Below, piece after piece: positions 41,373 to 50,212 of a stretch of 50,212 bases of DNA. The notes beneath the pieces were generated by a model. The model saw nothing but the letters and a program-made list of their open reading frames with translations, ran no database searches and had not been told where the DNA came from. The DNA is from Candidatus Mediterraneibacter intestinavium. Lineage in GTDB: Bacteria > Bacillota > Clostridia > Lachnospirales > Lachnospiraceae. The stretch spans positions 1-50,212 of the forward strand of contig DWXK01000087.1 of assembly GCA_019119205.1 (NCBI GenBank), in the 5' to 3' direction. The first letter of the stretch is position 1. The number at the start of each line of letters is the position of its first letter. Both the position numbers and the translations under genes were made by a program.

Positions 41373-42923
41373 ATGAAACTGAGAACAAAGCGGTTACTCA
41401 GCATTGGTCTTGCGGCGGCTATGACAGCAGGGCTTCTGGCAGGGTGCGGACAGAAAGGCGGATCGGATAACGGTGGAAGTGACGAGGATGGCATCACTAC
41501 ATTGACATGGTATATGTCCATCAACCCGGTGGCGGCGGATACAGATAAGGTGATCGAGAAGCTCAACGAGTACACACGCGAAAAGATCGGTGTGGAGATC
41601 GATTACAATGTGATCGCCAACCCGGATTATAAAGAAAAGATGCCGAACCTGATCAATGCAGGAGAGTATTTTGACATCTGCTTTACAGCAAACTGGACGA
41701 CAGACTATCTTCAGTTTGTAGGCAAGGACGCATATCTGGATATAACAGAACTCCTTCCGGAATATGCAAAAGAAACATATGATTTCATTCCGCAGGAAGT
41801 ATGGGATACAGTAAAGGTTGACGGACAGATCTACGGTGTTCCTTCCTATAAAGAGATGGGATGGCAGGGCGGAATCGTGTACAACAGCGATCTCGCTGAG
41901 GAATACGGTATCGATATGAGCCAGGTTTCTACATTAGAGGATTATACAAAAGTCCTTGAGACAGTTGCAGAGAAGTCAAAAGCAGCAGGACAGGATGTGA
42001 TCGGTGTATCAGGCCTTGTCAATGCATGGCCGATGGCTGCTCCGTATGAATCTCTTTCAGGAAATTCCACACTCCCGGCAGTTGCGGCAGTACCGGAATA
42101 TAACAACTTCGAAGATATGGCAGGACAGACTGTGTTCAACCAGTATGCGAGCGAAGAATACATGAACTACTGCAAGACAGTTTATTCCTGGAACAAAGCA
42201 GGATATCTCGGCGGAGATCCGGTCAACTATGACAGCGACACAGCAAACCGCGATAATGATTTCAACAATGGCAAGCTGTTCTCCTATTTTATCAAGAACG
42301 CACCGGGTAATGTAGAGATGATGTCAAATTCAAGCGGACATGGTGTAGGATTTGTATCTCTTATGGATCCGTTATTCGAGACAACAAGTGTACTCAGCGG
42401 CGGAATCCTTGCGATCTCTTCTGCAAGCGAGCATCCGGAGAAAGCTCTTGAGTTCATCAACCTTCTGAATACAGACGAGTATGTTGGAACGCTGATCCGT
42501 CATGGTATCGAGGGAGAGCACTATACAGCGGTAGGTGATGACCAGGTTGACAGAACAATGGGCGGAACACTGGATCCGGCAGACAACGGCTACGACTATA
42601 CATACGGATGGCAGTTCGGAACACCGTTCAACCAGAAATGGGATATCAGCTATCCGGATAATATTGAAGAACTGTTCCAGGAGTACAATGATTCTGCTGT
42701 CATCTCCCAGAACAACGGTTTCTCCTTTGATATGACACCGGTTGAGACACAGGTTGCGGCACTGACTAACGTGATCGCAGAGTATGGTCCGTCTCTGGAG
42801 ACAGGATCTGTAGATCCTGAGCAGTACATCCCGGCATTCCTTGAAGAACTGGAAGCGAACGGGGCACAGGATCTGATCGATGAAGTGACGGCTCAGGTTG
42901 AAGAGTTTCAGGCATCAAAATAG
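41373..42923 (+). CDS. Extracellular oligosaccharide-binding lipoprotein (LplA-like)
   Basis: 516 residues. Lipobox LLAGC with C25 as lipidated residue after a basic, hydrophobic signal peptide. The mature protein has the larger size typical of LplA-type binding proteins. Start has AGAGGAGG upstream. Last gene of the importer operon before a strong terminator. It probably captures the sulfated or fucosylated oligosaccharide processed by GH29 and the sulfatase. Confidence 0.9.
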   Translation: MKLRTKRLLSIGLAAAMTAGLLAGCGQKGGSDNGGSDEDGITTLTWYMSINPVAADTDKVIEKLNEYTREKIGVEIDYNVIANPDYKEKMPNLINAGEYFDICFTANWTTDYLQFVGKDAYLDITELLPEYAKETYDFIPQEVWDTVKVDGQIYGVPSYKEMGWQGGIVYNSDLAEEYGIDMSQVSTLEDYTKVLETVAEKSKAAGQDVIGVSGLVNAWPMAAPYESLSGNSTLPAVAAVPEYNNFEDMAGQTVFNQYASEEYMNYCKTVYSWNKAGYLGGDPVNYDSDTANRDNDFNNGKLFSYFIKNAPGNVEMMSNSSGHGVGFVSLMDPLFETTSVLSGGILAISSASEHPEKALEFINLLNTDEYVGTLIRHGIEGEHYTAVGDDQVDRTMGGTLDPADNGYDYTYGWQFGTPFNQKWDISYPDNIEELFQEYNDSAVISQNNGFSFDMTPVETQVAALTNVIAEYGPSLETGSVDPEQYIPAFLEELEANGAQDLIDEVTAQVEEFQASK

Positions 42924-42957
42924 ATGATCCATAACGTTACAGCTGGACTGTAACTCT

Positions 42958-42992
42958 AAAACCGGCACTGCCAGACGGCGTGCCGGTTTTTA
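42958..42992 (+). terminator. Terminator of the LplABC-like operon
   Basis: AAACCGGCA (42959-42967) pairs with TGCCGGTTT (42981-42989), followed by a T-run to 42991. Confidence 0.85.
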
Positions 42993-43062
42993 CTCTACGG
43001 GAAAGTCCTTTTGGGCTCCCTGCAGGATGAGCATGAAAAAATCAGTAAAGAGGAGTTTGGAA

Positions 43063-44529
43063 ATGAAACGACCGAATATATTATTTGTCCTGACGGACGA
43101 CCAGGGCGCATGGGCGATGCGATGCGCCGGAAATACAGATATCTATACGCCGAATCTGGACCGGCTGGCAAAACAGGGGACGAGATTTGACAATTTCTTC
43201 TGTGCCTCTCCGGTATGCAGTCCGGCAAGGGCGTCCATATTGACAGGACGGATCCCTTCACGGCACGGGGTCCACGACTGGATCCGCTGCGGCAGCCTTG
43301 ACAGGGAAGCGCTCGGAGAGTACAAAGACCATCCGTATTTTGCGAATGAGGACAAGCCGGTACGCTATCTGGACGGTATGACGACTTACACGGATCTGCT
43401 CGCAGATAACGGATACTGCTGTGCCCTTTCCGGCAAATGGCACCTCGGAGACAGCATGAGCCCTCAGCACGGTTTTACGGACTGGTTTACGATCGGAAGA
43501 GGAGGCTGCCTTTACATGGAGCCGGATGTGATCGAGAACGGAGAACTCAGGATAGAGAATCGTTACATCACAGATCTGATAACGGAACATGCCCTGGAAG
43601 ATATTGATAAATATGCGGACAGATATAAGACTTCAGACCAGCCATTCTATCTGAGCGTCCACTATACGGCTCCCCACGATCCCTGGGATGCGGATCAGCA
43701 TCCTGCGGAGTATGTGGATATGTACAGGGACTGCCAGTGCACCGCGACGCCGGACGAGCCCCTCCATCCCGACAGGATCCCCACAGCTCCCGGAGGCACC
43801 GGGGAGGAGAGAAAACGTCTCCTGAGAGGGTACTACGCCGCGGTCACAGCGATGGACGCGGGAGTCGGACGGCTTCTGGACCGTCTGGAAGAACTGGGGA
43901 TCGCGGATGATACCCTGGTGATATTTACCGCAGACAACGGCATGAACATGGGGCATCATGGCATCTGGGGAAAAGGAAACGGAACGTTTCCTTTCAATCT
44001 GTTTGACACGGCGGTGAAAGTACCGTTCATCGCACGCTGGCGCGGCGTGATCCCCGCGGACAGGGTCACTGAGAGCATGTGCAGCCATTATGACATTATC
44101 CAGACTCTGAAGGAACTGCTCGATCTTGACGGCGAACTGCCTGAGGGGCTGCCGGGGAAGAGTTTCGCTCCTGTACTGACCGGCGCGTCAGATACGGATA
44201 ATCATGTCGTTATCCTTGATGAGTATGGCTCAAGCCGGATGATTCGCAACCGGGAATGGAAGTATATCCACCGGTATCCGTATGGTCCCAACGAGCTCTA
44301 TCATCTCTCGGAAGATCCGGGGGAGAAAGAAAATCTGATCGGCTGTCCGGAATATGAAGAGATACGCCGTGAACTGTTTGACCGGCTGCAGAGGTGGTAT
44401 GTGAAATATGCAGATCCGGCTGTGGACGGGACCAGGGAGGCTGTGACCGGAATGGGGCAGATGCGCCGTCCGGGACTGTATTCCGAAGGCAGGCAGGTGT
44501 ATGCGGAAACGGCAAAATACCAGAAGTGA
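43063..44529 (+). CDS. Type I sulfatase, Cys-type, cytoplasmic
   Basis: 488 residues from the ATG at 43063, chosen because AGAGGAG lies 7 bases ahead and the protein then begins MKRPNILFVLTDDQG, the normal start of the family. The formylglycine site is C52 in CSPARASILTGR (CxPxR), so the enzyme needs the anaerobic maturase encoded at 33678-34793. Metal ligands include D12 and D13 and the DNGMNMGHHG motif near residue 296. No signal peptide, so it removes sulfate from imported glycans. It follows the importer terminator and may have its own promoter, though none is clear in the 70-base gap. Confidence 0.92.
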   Translation: MKRPNILFVLTDDQGAWAMRCAGNTDIYTPNLDRLAKQGTRFDNFFCASPVCSPARASILTGRIPSRHGVHDWIRCGSLDREALGEYKDHPYFANEDKPVRYLDGMTTYTDLLADNGYCCALSGKWHLGDSMSPQHGFTDWFTIGRGGCLYMEPDVIENGELRIENRYITDLITEHALEDIDKYADRYKTSDQPFYLSVHYTAPHDPWDADQHPAEYVDMYRDCQCTATPDEPLHPDRIPTAPGGTGEERKRLLRGYYAAVTAMDAGVGRLLDRLEELGIADDTLVIFTADNGMNMGHHGIWGKGNGTFPFNLFDTAVKVPFIARWRGVIPADRVTESMCSHYDIIQTLKELLDLDGELPEGLPGKSFAPVLTGASDTDNHVVILDEYGSSRMIRNREWKYIHRYPYGPNELYHLSEDPGEKENLIGCPEYEEIRRELFDRLQRWYVKYADPAVDGTREAVTGMGQMRRPGLYSEGRQVYAETAKYQK

Positions 44530-44589
44530 CAAACAGCCGGAAGGGAAGATATGGATCACTTCATAAAAGAGCATAAAATAAATGCATAG

Positions 44590-44654
44590 AAATCCGTGCG
44601 GTGCAGCGTGGACTCAGAGTACAGAGGACACGCAAAGCCGCACGGATTTTTGTT
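44590..44654 (+). terminator. Terminator after the sulfatase gene
   Basis: AAATCCGTGCGG (44590-44601) pairs with CCGCACGGATTT (44638-44649), followed by a T-rich tail. The 36-base loop region is longer than usual. Confidence 0.75.
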
Positions 44655-44671
44655 TCGCGCAGACTGGAGAA

Positions 44672-44738
44672 AATTGTCAGACTATTGACAATTTAACATT
44701 TTTATATTATATTATTAAAAACTTAACTATTAAGTTTT
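44672..44738 (+). promoter_or_regulatory. mcsA-clpC promoter with two overlapping palindromic operators
   Basis: TTGACA (44685-44690), 17-base spacer, TATATT (44708-44713). Operator A: AATTGTCA (44672-44679) and TGACAATT (44686-44693), perfect 8-base arms over the -35. Operator B: AAAACTTAA (44718-44726) and TTAAGTTTT (44730-44738), perfect 9-base arms over the transcription start. Operator B shares CTATTAAGT (44727-44735) with the promoter of the MarR gene downstream of clpC. No CtsR heptad repeat was seen, although CtsR usually controls mcsA and clpC in Firmicutes. Confidence 0.7.
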
Positions 44739-44803
44739 GAAATGAAATCATCTGCACGCCGGGCTATGTCCGGCAATATTCTGATATAAAGAGGTGGATC
44801 AGT

Positions 44804-45169
44804 ATGAAATGTCAGTTTTGTAATAGAGAGAAGGTAGACCGGATCTTCTATGTTGACTGGATGGGGACGGTTTACCAGGTACCGGTGTGCGACAGCTGCC
44901 TGAATAAGATGTGGAAGCGCGCTTCGCAGTCGGGACAGACGGAAGAATTTAAGAAGTACACCGGATGGTGGCCGGGGAAACAGGAGCCCAGGCATCTGGG
45001 AGACCGCGCCTTTCCGGAGGAAGCGGTGGAAGGACTCAGGCGGAGGAGAAAGCTCGCTGCGCTGCGGATACGCTTAAGCGAGGCTGCGGAAGATGAAGAT
45101 TATGAAGAAGCGGCGAGGCTCCGCGACGATATCGAAGCGATGGAGGAGGTGTGCCGTCATGGAAATTGA
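44804..45169 (+). CDS. mcsA: McsA-like UVR-domain zinc protein
   Basis: 121 residues. Two CxxC pairs (C3/C6 and C29/C32) form a probable zinc site, shorter than the usual four-pair McsA. A UVR motif fills about residues 84-118 (LRIRLSEAAEDEDYEEAARLRDDI). In Bacillus, McsA helps the arginine kinase McsB and modulates CtsR and ClpC. Here neither mcsB nor ctsR is adjacent, so it more likely acts as an adaptor or regulator of the ClpC encoded next, whose start it overlaps by 11 bases. Confidence 0.82.
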   Translation: MKCQFCNREKVDRIFYVDWMGTVYQVPVCDSCLNKMWKRASQSGQTEEFKKYTGWWPGKQEPRHLGDRAFPEEAVEGLRRRRKLAALRIRLSEAAEDEDYEEAARLRDDIEAMEEVCRHGN

Positions 45170-47630
45170 TCTGAATCTGTTCAGCCAGCGCTCTCTGCAC
45201 ATTTTTCAGTCAGCGCTGAAGTTTGTCTCACATATGAAACATGGATTTATCGGAAGCGAACATCTTTTGTGGGCGCTCTCCCAGGATGCGGGGACTGCCG
45301 GAAGGGTGCTGAGGAGGAACGGGATGGACCCGAACCTGATCGAGGAATATCTCCATCAGTATGACCTTGACGCGAGAACTGCCGGAGAGTTCCGGGCGGT
45401 CCAGATCTCCCAGGAAGCAGAGCAGGTGATCCATCTGGCAGAAAGCCGTGCAAAGGCCCAGGGACATCCCAATGTGGAACCTGAGGATATCCTGAGAGGG
45501 ATCCTGGACGCCGGGGAATGCGCTGCGTCCCAGATGCTCCTTTCCCTCGAGGCGGATCCGGAAGAGCTGCGCAGTGAACTGGGCGGAGGCAGCGCTCCGG
45601 TGCCGGCAGGGGAGATGGAAGGAGAAGCCCGGGAAAGCGATGAGCAGGAAGAAAATATGCTGGAAAAATATGGGACGGATGTCACGGAGAAAGCACGGGA
45701 AGGCGGCTACGATCCGATGATCGGAAGGGAAGATGTGATCGAGAGGCTGATCCAGATCCTTTCCCGCAGGACAAAGAACAATCCGGTCCTGACCGGGGAG
45801 CCGGGAGTCGGAAAGACCGCAGTGGTGGAAGGACTGGCACAGCGGATCGCGGAAGGGGCGGTCCCGGCGAATCTGAAGGATAAGAAGATCATCTCTCTGG
45901 ACCTTGTAGGGATGCTGTCCGGGACCAGGTTCCGCGGCGACTTTGAAGAGAGGATGCAGAAGTTCCTGGAAGAGGCGGAAGCAGACGGGGATACGATCCT
46001 GTTCATCGATGAGCTCCATATGATCATGGGTGCGGGCGCGGGAGCCAGCGAGTCCATGGACGCCGCCAATATCTTAAAGCCGGTCCTTGCCAGAGGAGGG
46101 CTTCAGGTGATCGGAGCGACCACGCTGAAAGAATACCGCCAGCATATCGAGAAGGATGCGGCGTTTGAGAGAAGGTTCCAGCCGGTGCCTGTTGAGGAAC
46201 CGGACAAGGAGGATGCGGTGAGCATCCTGATGGGACTGAGAGGAAAATATGAAGCTTTTCATGGACTGAAGATCACAGACGAGGCGGTGAAGGCGGCCGT
46301 GGACCTGTCCGACCGGTATATCCAGGACCGCTTCCTTCCTGACAAGGCAGTAGACCTGATGGATGAGGCTGCGTCCCGGATCAGGACCAGAGGGCTGGTG
46401 ACTCCGCCTTATCTGACAGAGCTGGACCAGGAGATACGGAAAGTCCGCGCAGAGAAGAAGCAGGCGGCGAAGATCCAGGAGTATGAGCGCGCTGCAGTGC
46501 TCAGGGACCGGCAGGCTGACCTGGAGAAAGAACTGGAGGAAAAGCAGGCACAGTGGAGGAGATCCCAGTGCGGTGAGGTGACTGCAGAAAATATCGCGGA
46601 AGTTGTCTCAGCCTGGACGAAGATCCCGGTCACTATGCTGACAGAGGATGAGACGCAGCAGCTCCGCAGCCTGGAAAAGACCCTGCATGGCAGGGTGATC
46701 GGGCAGGACGATGCAGTGAGTGCTGTGGCACGCGCGATCCGAAGGGGAAGGACAGGAGTTTCCGATCCGGACCGCCCGATCGGCTCCTTCCTGTTCCTGG
46801 GTCCGACAGGCGTCGGGAAGACGGAACTCTGCCGAGCTCTTGCCCAGGTCATGTTCCACGATGAGAATGCGATGATCCGGCTTGATATGTCGGAGTACAT
46901 GGAACAGTATACGGTGTCCAAGCTGATCGGGTCCCCGCCGGGATATGTGGGGTACGATGAGGGCGGACAGCTGACAGAGATGGTGAGGAAGAAGCCATAC
47001 AGTATCATCCTGTTTGATGAGATCGAGAAGGCTCACCCGGATGTGTGGAACAGCCTTCTCCAGATACTGGATGACGGCCGGCTCACTGACGCTCAGGGAC
47101 GGACAGTCAGCTTTAAGAACACCATCATCGTGATGACCTCCAACATCGGAGCACGGGAGATCACAGGAAAGGGTTCCCTGGGATTTGCCAGAAATGACGA
47201 GAGTGAGGAGAAGCGCCGGGAGGAAAACATGAAAAGCCGCGTTATGGATGCGGTGAAGATGACGTTCCGTCCGGAGTTTATCAACCGTCTTGATGAAACC
47301 ATTGTTTTCCATCCGCTGAAACAGGAGGACGTCCGGAAGATCGCGTACATTCAGGTGGAGAAACTGAAGGAACGCATGGAAAAGCAGGGGATCCATCTGT
47401 ACGTGGAGGACAGTGCAGTTGAGCTTCTGGCGGAGAAGGGATATGACCCGGCTTTTGGCGCAAGACCGCTGAAGCGGACCATCCAGTCCATGCTGCAGAA
47501 TGCGCTGGCGGATAAGATCCTTGATGAGAAGCCGTCAGATCAGGATGAGCTGATCGTGACCGGCAAGGACGGAGAAGTGGAAGTGAATGTGAAAAAAGAG
47601 ATCCGGAGTGAGGAGCTGATCCCGGTATAG
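45159..47630 (+). CDS. clpC: ClpC-type AAA+ unfoldase
   Basis: 823 residues from the ATG at 45159, preceded by GAGGAGGT inside mcsA. Double Clp_N domain (about 1-140), first AAA+ module with Walker A GEPGVGKTA near residue 214 and Walker B ILFIDELHMI, a middle coiled-coil region (KIQEYERAAVLRDRQADLEKEL...), and a second AAA+ module with GPTGVGKTE near residue 548. A GSLGFA loop near residue 670 corresponds to the ClpP-binding loop. It unfolds proteins for degradation by ClpP. Together with McsA it forms a two-gene stress operon controlled by unusual operators. Confidence 0.92.
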   Translation: MEIDLNLFSQRSLHIFQSALKFVSHMKHGFIGSEHLLWALSQDAGTAGRVLRRNGMDPNLIEEYLHQYDLDARTAGEFRAVQISQEAEQVIHLAESRAKAQGHPNVEPEDILRGILDAGECAASQMLLSLEADPEELRSELGGGSAPVPAGEMEGEARESDEQEENMLEKYGTDVTEKAREGGYDPMIGREDVIERLIQILSRRTKNNPVLTGEPGVGKTAVVEGLAQRIAEGAVPANLKDKKIISLDLVGMLSGTRFRGDFEERMQKFLEEAEADGDTILFIDELHMIMGAGAGASESMDAANILKPVLARGGLQVIGATTLKEYRQHIEKDAAFERRFQPVPVEEPDKEDAVSILMGLRGKYEAFHGLKITDEAVKAAVDLSDRYIQDRFLPDKAVDLMDEAASRIRTRGLVTPPYLTELDQEIRKVRAEKKQAAKIQEYERAAVLRDRQADLEKELEEKQAQWRRSQCGEVTAENIAEVVSAWTKIPVTMLTEDETQQLRSLEKTLHGRVIGQDDAVSAVARAIRRGRTGVSDPDRPIGSFLFLGPTGVGKTELCRALAQVMFHDENAMIRLDMSEYMEQYTVSKLIGSPPGYVGYDEGGQLTEMVRKKPYSIILFDEIEKAHPDVWNSLLQILDDGRLTDAQGRTVSFKNTIIVMTSNIGAREITGKGSLGFARNDESEEKRREENMKSRVMDAVKMTFRPEFINRLDETIVFHPLKQEDVRKIAYIQVEKLKERMEKQGIHLYVEDSAVELLAEKGYDPAFGARPLKRTIQSMLQNALADKILDEKPSDQDELIVTGKDGEVEVNVKKEIRSEELIPV

Positions 47631-47685
47631 AGGAGGCTCTCGGTAACGGCTGGGAACGTGCGATCTTCGGAAATATAGAAAAGAA

Positions 47686-47729
47686 AAAACTCCCGCAGCA
47701 GATCAGGACAGATCTGCTGCGGGAGTTTT
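47686..47729. terminator. Bidirectional terminator between clpC and the MarR gene
   Basis: Long stem: 47686-47704 pairs with 47711-47729 around loop AGGACA, with core CTCCCGCAGCAGATC / GATCTGCTGCGGGAG and A/T runs on both sides, serving the two convergent genes. Confidence 0.9.
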
Positions 47730-47775
47730 CGTTATGCAGGGAACAGAATCTTTGTACAGAACATATAGCAGGCTG

Positions 47776-48222
47776 CTATCTGCTGAAAGATTCATACAGA
47801 CAGTCGAGTTCCTGGATCAGCCGGATCAGTTCTTTCATATTCTCTTCGCCGAACTGCATGAGGATCTCTGACCAGAGTTCGTCGTATCGCTTCATGGATT
47901 CTTCCGCTGCGGTCTTACCTTCGGGAGTAGCGCTGATGGAGACCTTGCGCCGGTCCTTCGGATCGATCTCCCTGGTGATATAATTTTTCTTTTCCAGTGT
48001 GTTCAGTATATAGGAGATGGCGGGTTTGGAGATATGCAGTTTTTTCTGCATCTTCGGGACATCAAGGTTCATGCACGGACATTCCCGGCAGCAGGTCCCT
48101 GCGATGCTGTGGAGGATCGCCATTTCATTCATCTGCATCTCGCATTCGCTGGAGAGTGCTGCCTCAAGTTTCCTAAAATGGAGGATCGATGTAAAAAACT
48201 GTTCTCTCAGTTCGTCGCTCAT
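47776..48222 (-). CDS. MarR-family regulator with cysteine cluster
   Basis: 148 residues. Winged helix with KKLHISKPAISYILNTLEKKNYITREIDPKDRRKVSISATPEG at about 61-103, flanked by dimerisation helices. Five cysteines (C27, C44, C45, C48, C50, the last four as CCRECPC) lie just before the DNA-binding domain. Such a cluster is unusual for MarR proteins and suggests metal, Fe-S or redox sensing, which is inference. Start ATG at 48222 has AAGGAG upstream. It faces clpC, and its promoter shares the CTATTAAGT motif with the mcsA-clpC promoter. Confidence 0.88.
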   Translation of the reverse strand: MSDELREQFFTSILHFRKLEAALSSECEMQMNEMAILHSIAGTCCRECPCMNLDVPKMQKKLHISKPAISYILNTLEKKNYITREIDPKDRRKVSISATPEGKTAAEESMKRYDELWSEILMQFGEENMKELIRLIQELDCLYESFSR

Positions 48223-48236
48223 GATTTCGTTAACTC

Positions 48237-48289
48237 CTTAATTAATAAATACTTAATAGAAGTATACACCCGGGGCGGCGGGAATTCAA
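48237..48289 (-). promoter_or_regulatory. MarR gene promoter with self-regulation-type site
   Basis: Minus-strand TTGAAT (48289-48284), 17-base spacer, TATACT (48266-48261). From 48259 downward the minus strand reads CTATTAAGT, then ATTAATTAAG, over the predicted transcription start near 48254. The 9-base CTATTAAGT is identical to part of operator B upstream of mcsA, also over a transcription start. Confidence 0.65.
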
Positions 48290-48377
48290 GGAAAACAGAT
48301 TTGTTTTGATGCTGCAGATTTCTTTTGGTACTTCAGGATCTGGGATAGAGAGTGATGCAGACCGAGAGGAAGGATGT

Positions 48378-49857
<1,480 letters not shown>

Positions 49858-49880
49858 AAAGTGTTAAATCAAGGGATATT

Positions 49881-49922
49881 GAGAGGAGCATTCGCAGAAT
49901 GATGTGAATGCTCCTCTCCTTT
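49881..49922 (+). terminator. Terminator of the GH1 gene
   Basis: GAGAGGAGCATTC (49881-49893) pairs perfectly with GAATGCTCCTCTC (49906-49918), followed by a pyrimidine-rich tail. Confidence 0.85.
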
Positions 49923-50212
49923 CCTTATAGACGGGCAATCCGCTCATAAGGCAAGGGCACCCCGGTCTTTATGCAGCGTAGATCAGTCTGCCCCTTACCG
50001 TATGGCTGAACTGTTACCTTAAGTCTGCCTGAAAGATAAATCTGATTGAAGGCAGGGAAACGGTGTGTTAGAATAAGAAAAAGCATATATTATTGGAAAC
50101 CATAGTTTCAATAAAAGAGTTTTCTATTATTCTTGTTCTGCGTCATCGAATGCAGAAATCTATTTTCATACAGCAGATCCTGCGTGAGCAGGGACTGTCT
50201 TTTCGGAAAATT
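49923..50212. other. Right-edge region without a confirmed gene
   Basis: About 290 bases. TTGGAAAC and GTTTCAA (about 50093-50110) form an imperfect inverted repeat. A frame opens at ATG 50150 (MQKSIFIQQILREQG...) and runs off the window edge; it has no ribosome site in front and is too short to judge. Nothing else is recognisable. Confidence 0.3.

Noticed and set aside
44640-44803. CtsR operator upstream of mcsA
   Set aside because: The expected heptad GGTCAAA-type tandem repeat is absent. Two different palindromes are present instead.
50093-50212. Partial gene at the right edge
   Set aside because: Frame open from a TTG at 50093 or ATG at 50150 to the edge, but no ribosome site and too few codons to assign; reported only as a possibility.

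Overview
The window reads as chromosomal DNA of a gut-type Lachnospiraceae (Clostridia) bacterium. Evidence: Gram-positive lipoprotein signals, strong AGGAGG ribosome binding sites, CUT1 sugar importers lacking their own ATPase, YesM/YesN-type two-component systems, a ThiT-type ECF thiamine transporter behind a TPP riboswitch, and the Rpn-family and HipA-like proteins common in this family. The species cannot be fixed from the sequence.

Layout. (1) 1-1769: two tandem Rpn-family nuclease/transposase-like genes, the first cut by the window edge. A third, internally deleted copy lies at 21584-22104. (2) 1781-21495: a plant-glycan utilisation locus built around a divergent promoter region at 7606-7975. 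Leftward: an Asp/Glu-racemase-family enzyme, GH127 beta-L-arabinofuranosidase, a GntR/FadR regulator, a four-carbon acid-sugar kinase (DUF1537) and a beta-keto acid cleavage enzyme (DUF849). Rightward: a sugar-binding lipoprotein, two permeases, a clan GH-G-like hydrolase, GH43, a GH140-like DUF5060/DUF4038 enzyme, GH78 rhamnosidase, then a YesM/YesN pair. The imported oligosaccharide is apparently dismantled inside the cell. (3) 22101-24664: TPP riboswitch and thiT, then a HipA-like kinase with a small overlapping partner gene. (4) 24717-32175: a leftward response regulator/histidine kinase pair diverging from a lantibiotic-immunity-type ABC transporter (LanFEG/CprABC-like), followed by a second response regulator/kinase pair. 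(5) 32300-34793: BrnQ transporter and an anaerobic sulfatase-maturating radical SAM enzyme. (6) 34832-44529: a second glycan module with GH29 fucosidase, YesM/YesN, a LplABC-like importer and a Cys-type sulfatase, fitting sulfated fucosylated host or algal glycans. (7) 44672-48289: mcsA-clpC facing a cysteine-rich MarR regulator, with matching operator-like sequences at both promoters. (8) 48378-49922: a GH1 6-phospho-beta-glucosidase.

The most interesting signal is in the 600-base gap between the response regulator and the lantibiotic ABC operon (about 27079-27337). A 32-residue membrane-peptide gene on the minus strand converges on a predicted RNA of about 68 nt on the plus strand, across a shared terminator hairpin. 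The RNA carries two blocks (13 and 12 nt) identical to the antisense of the peptide's start region. This is the architecture of the pAD1 par (Fst) type I toxin-antitoxin system, and the module sits between two copies of an 18-bp repeat that probably serves the neighbouring two-component system. Secondary leads are the HipA-like kinase pair, the MarR/ClpC circuit, and the pairing of an apiosidase-like enzyme with acid-sugar catabolic genes.
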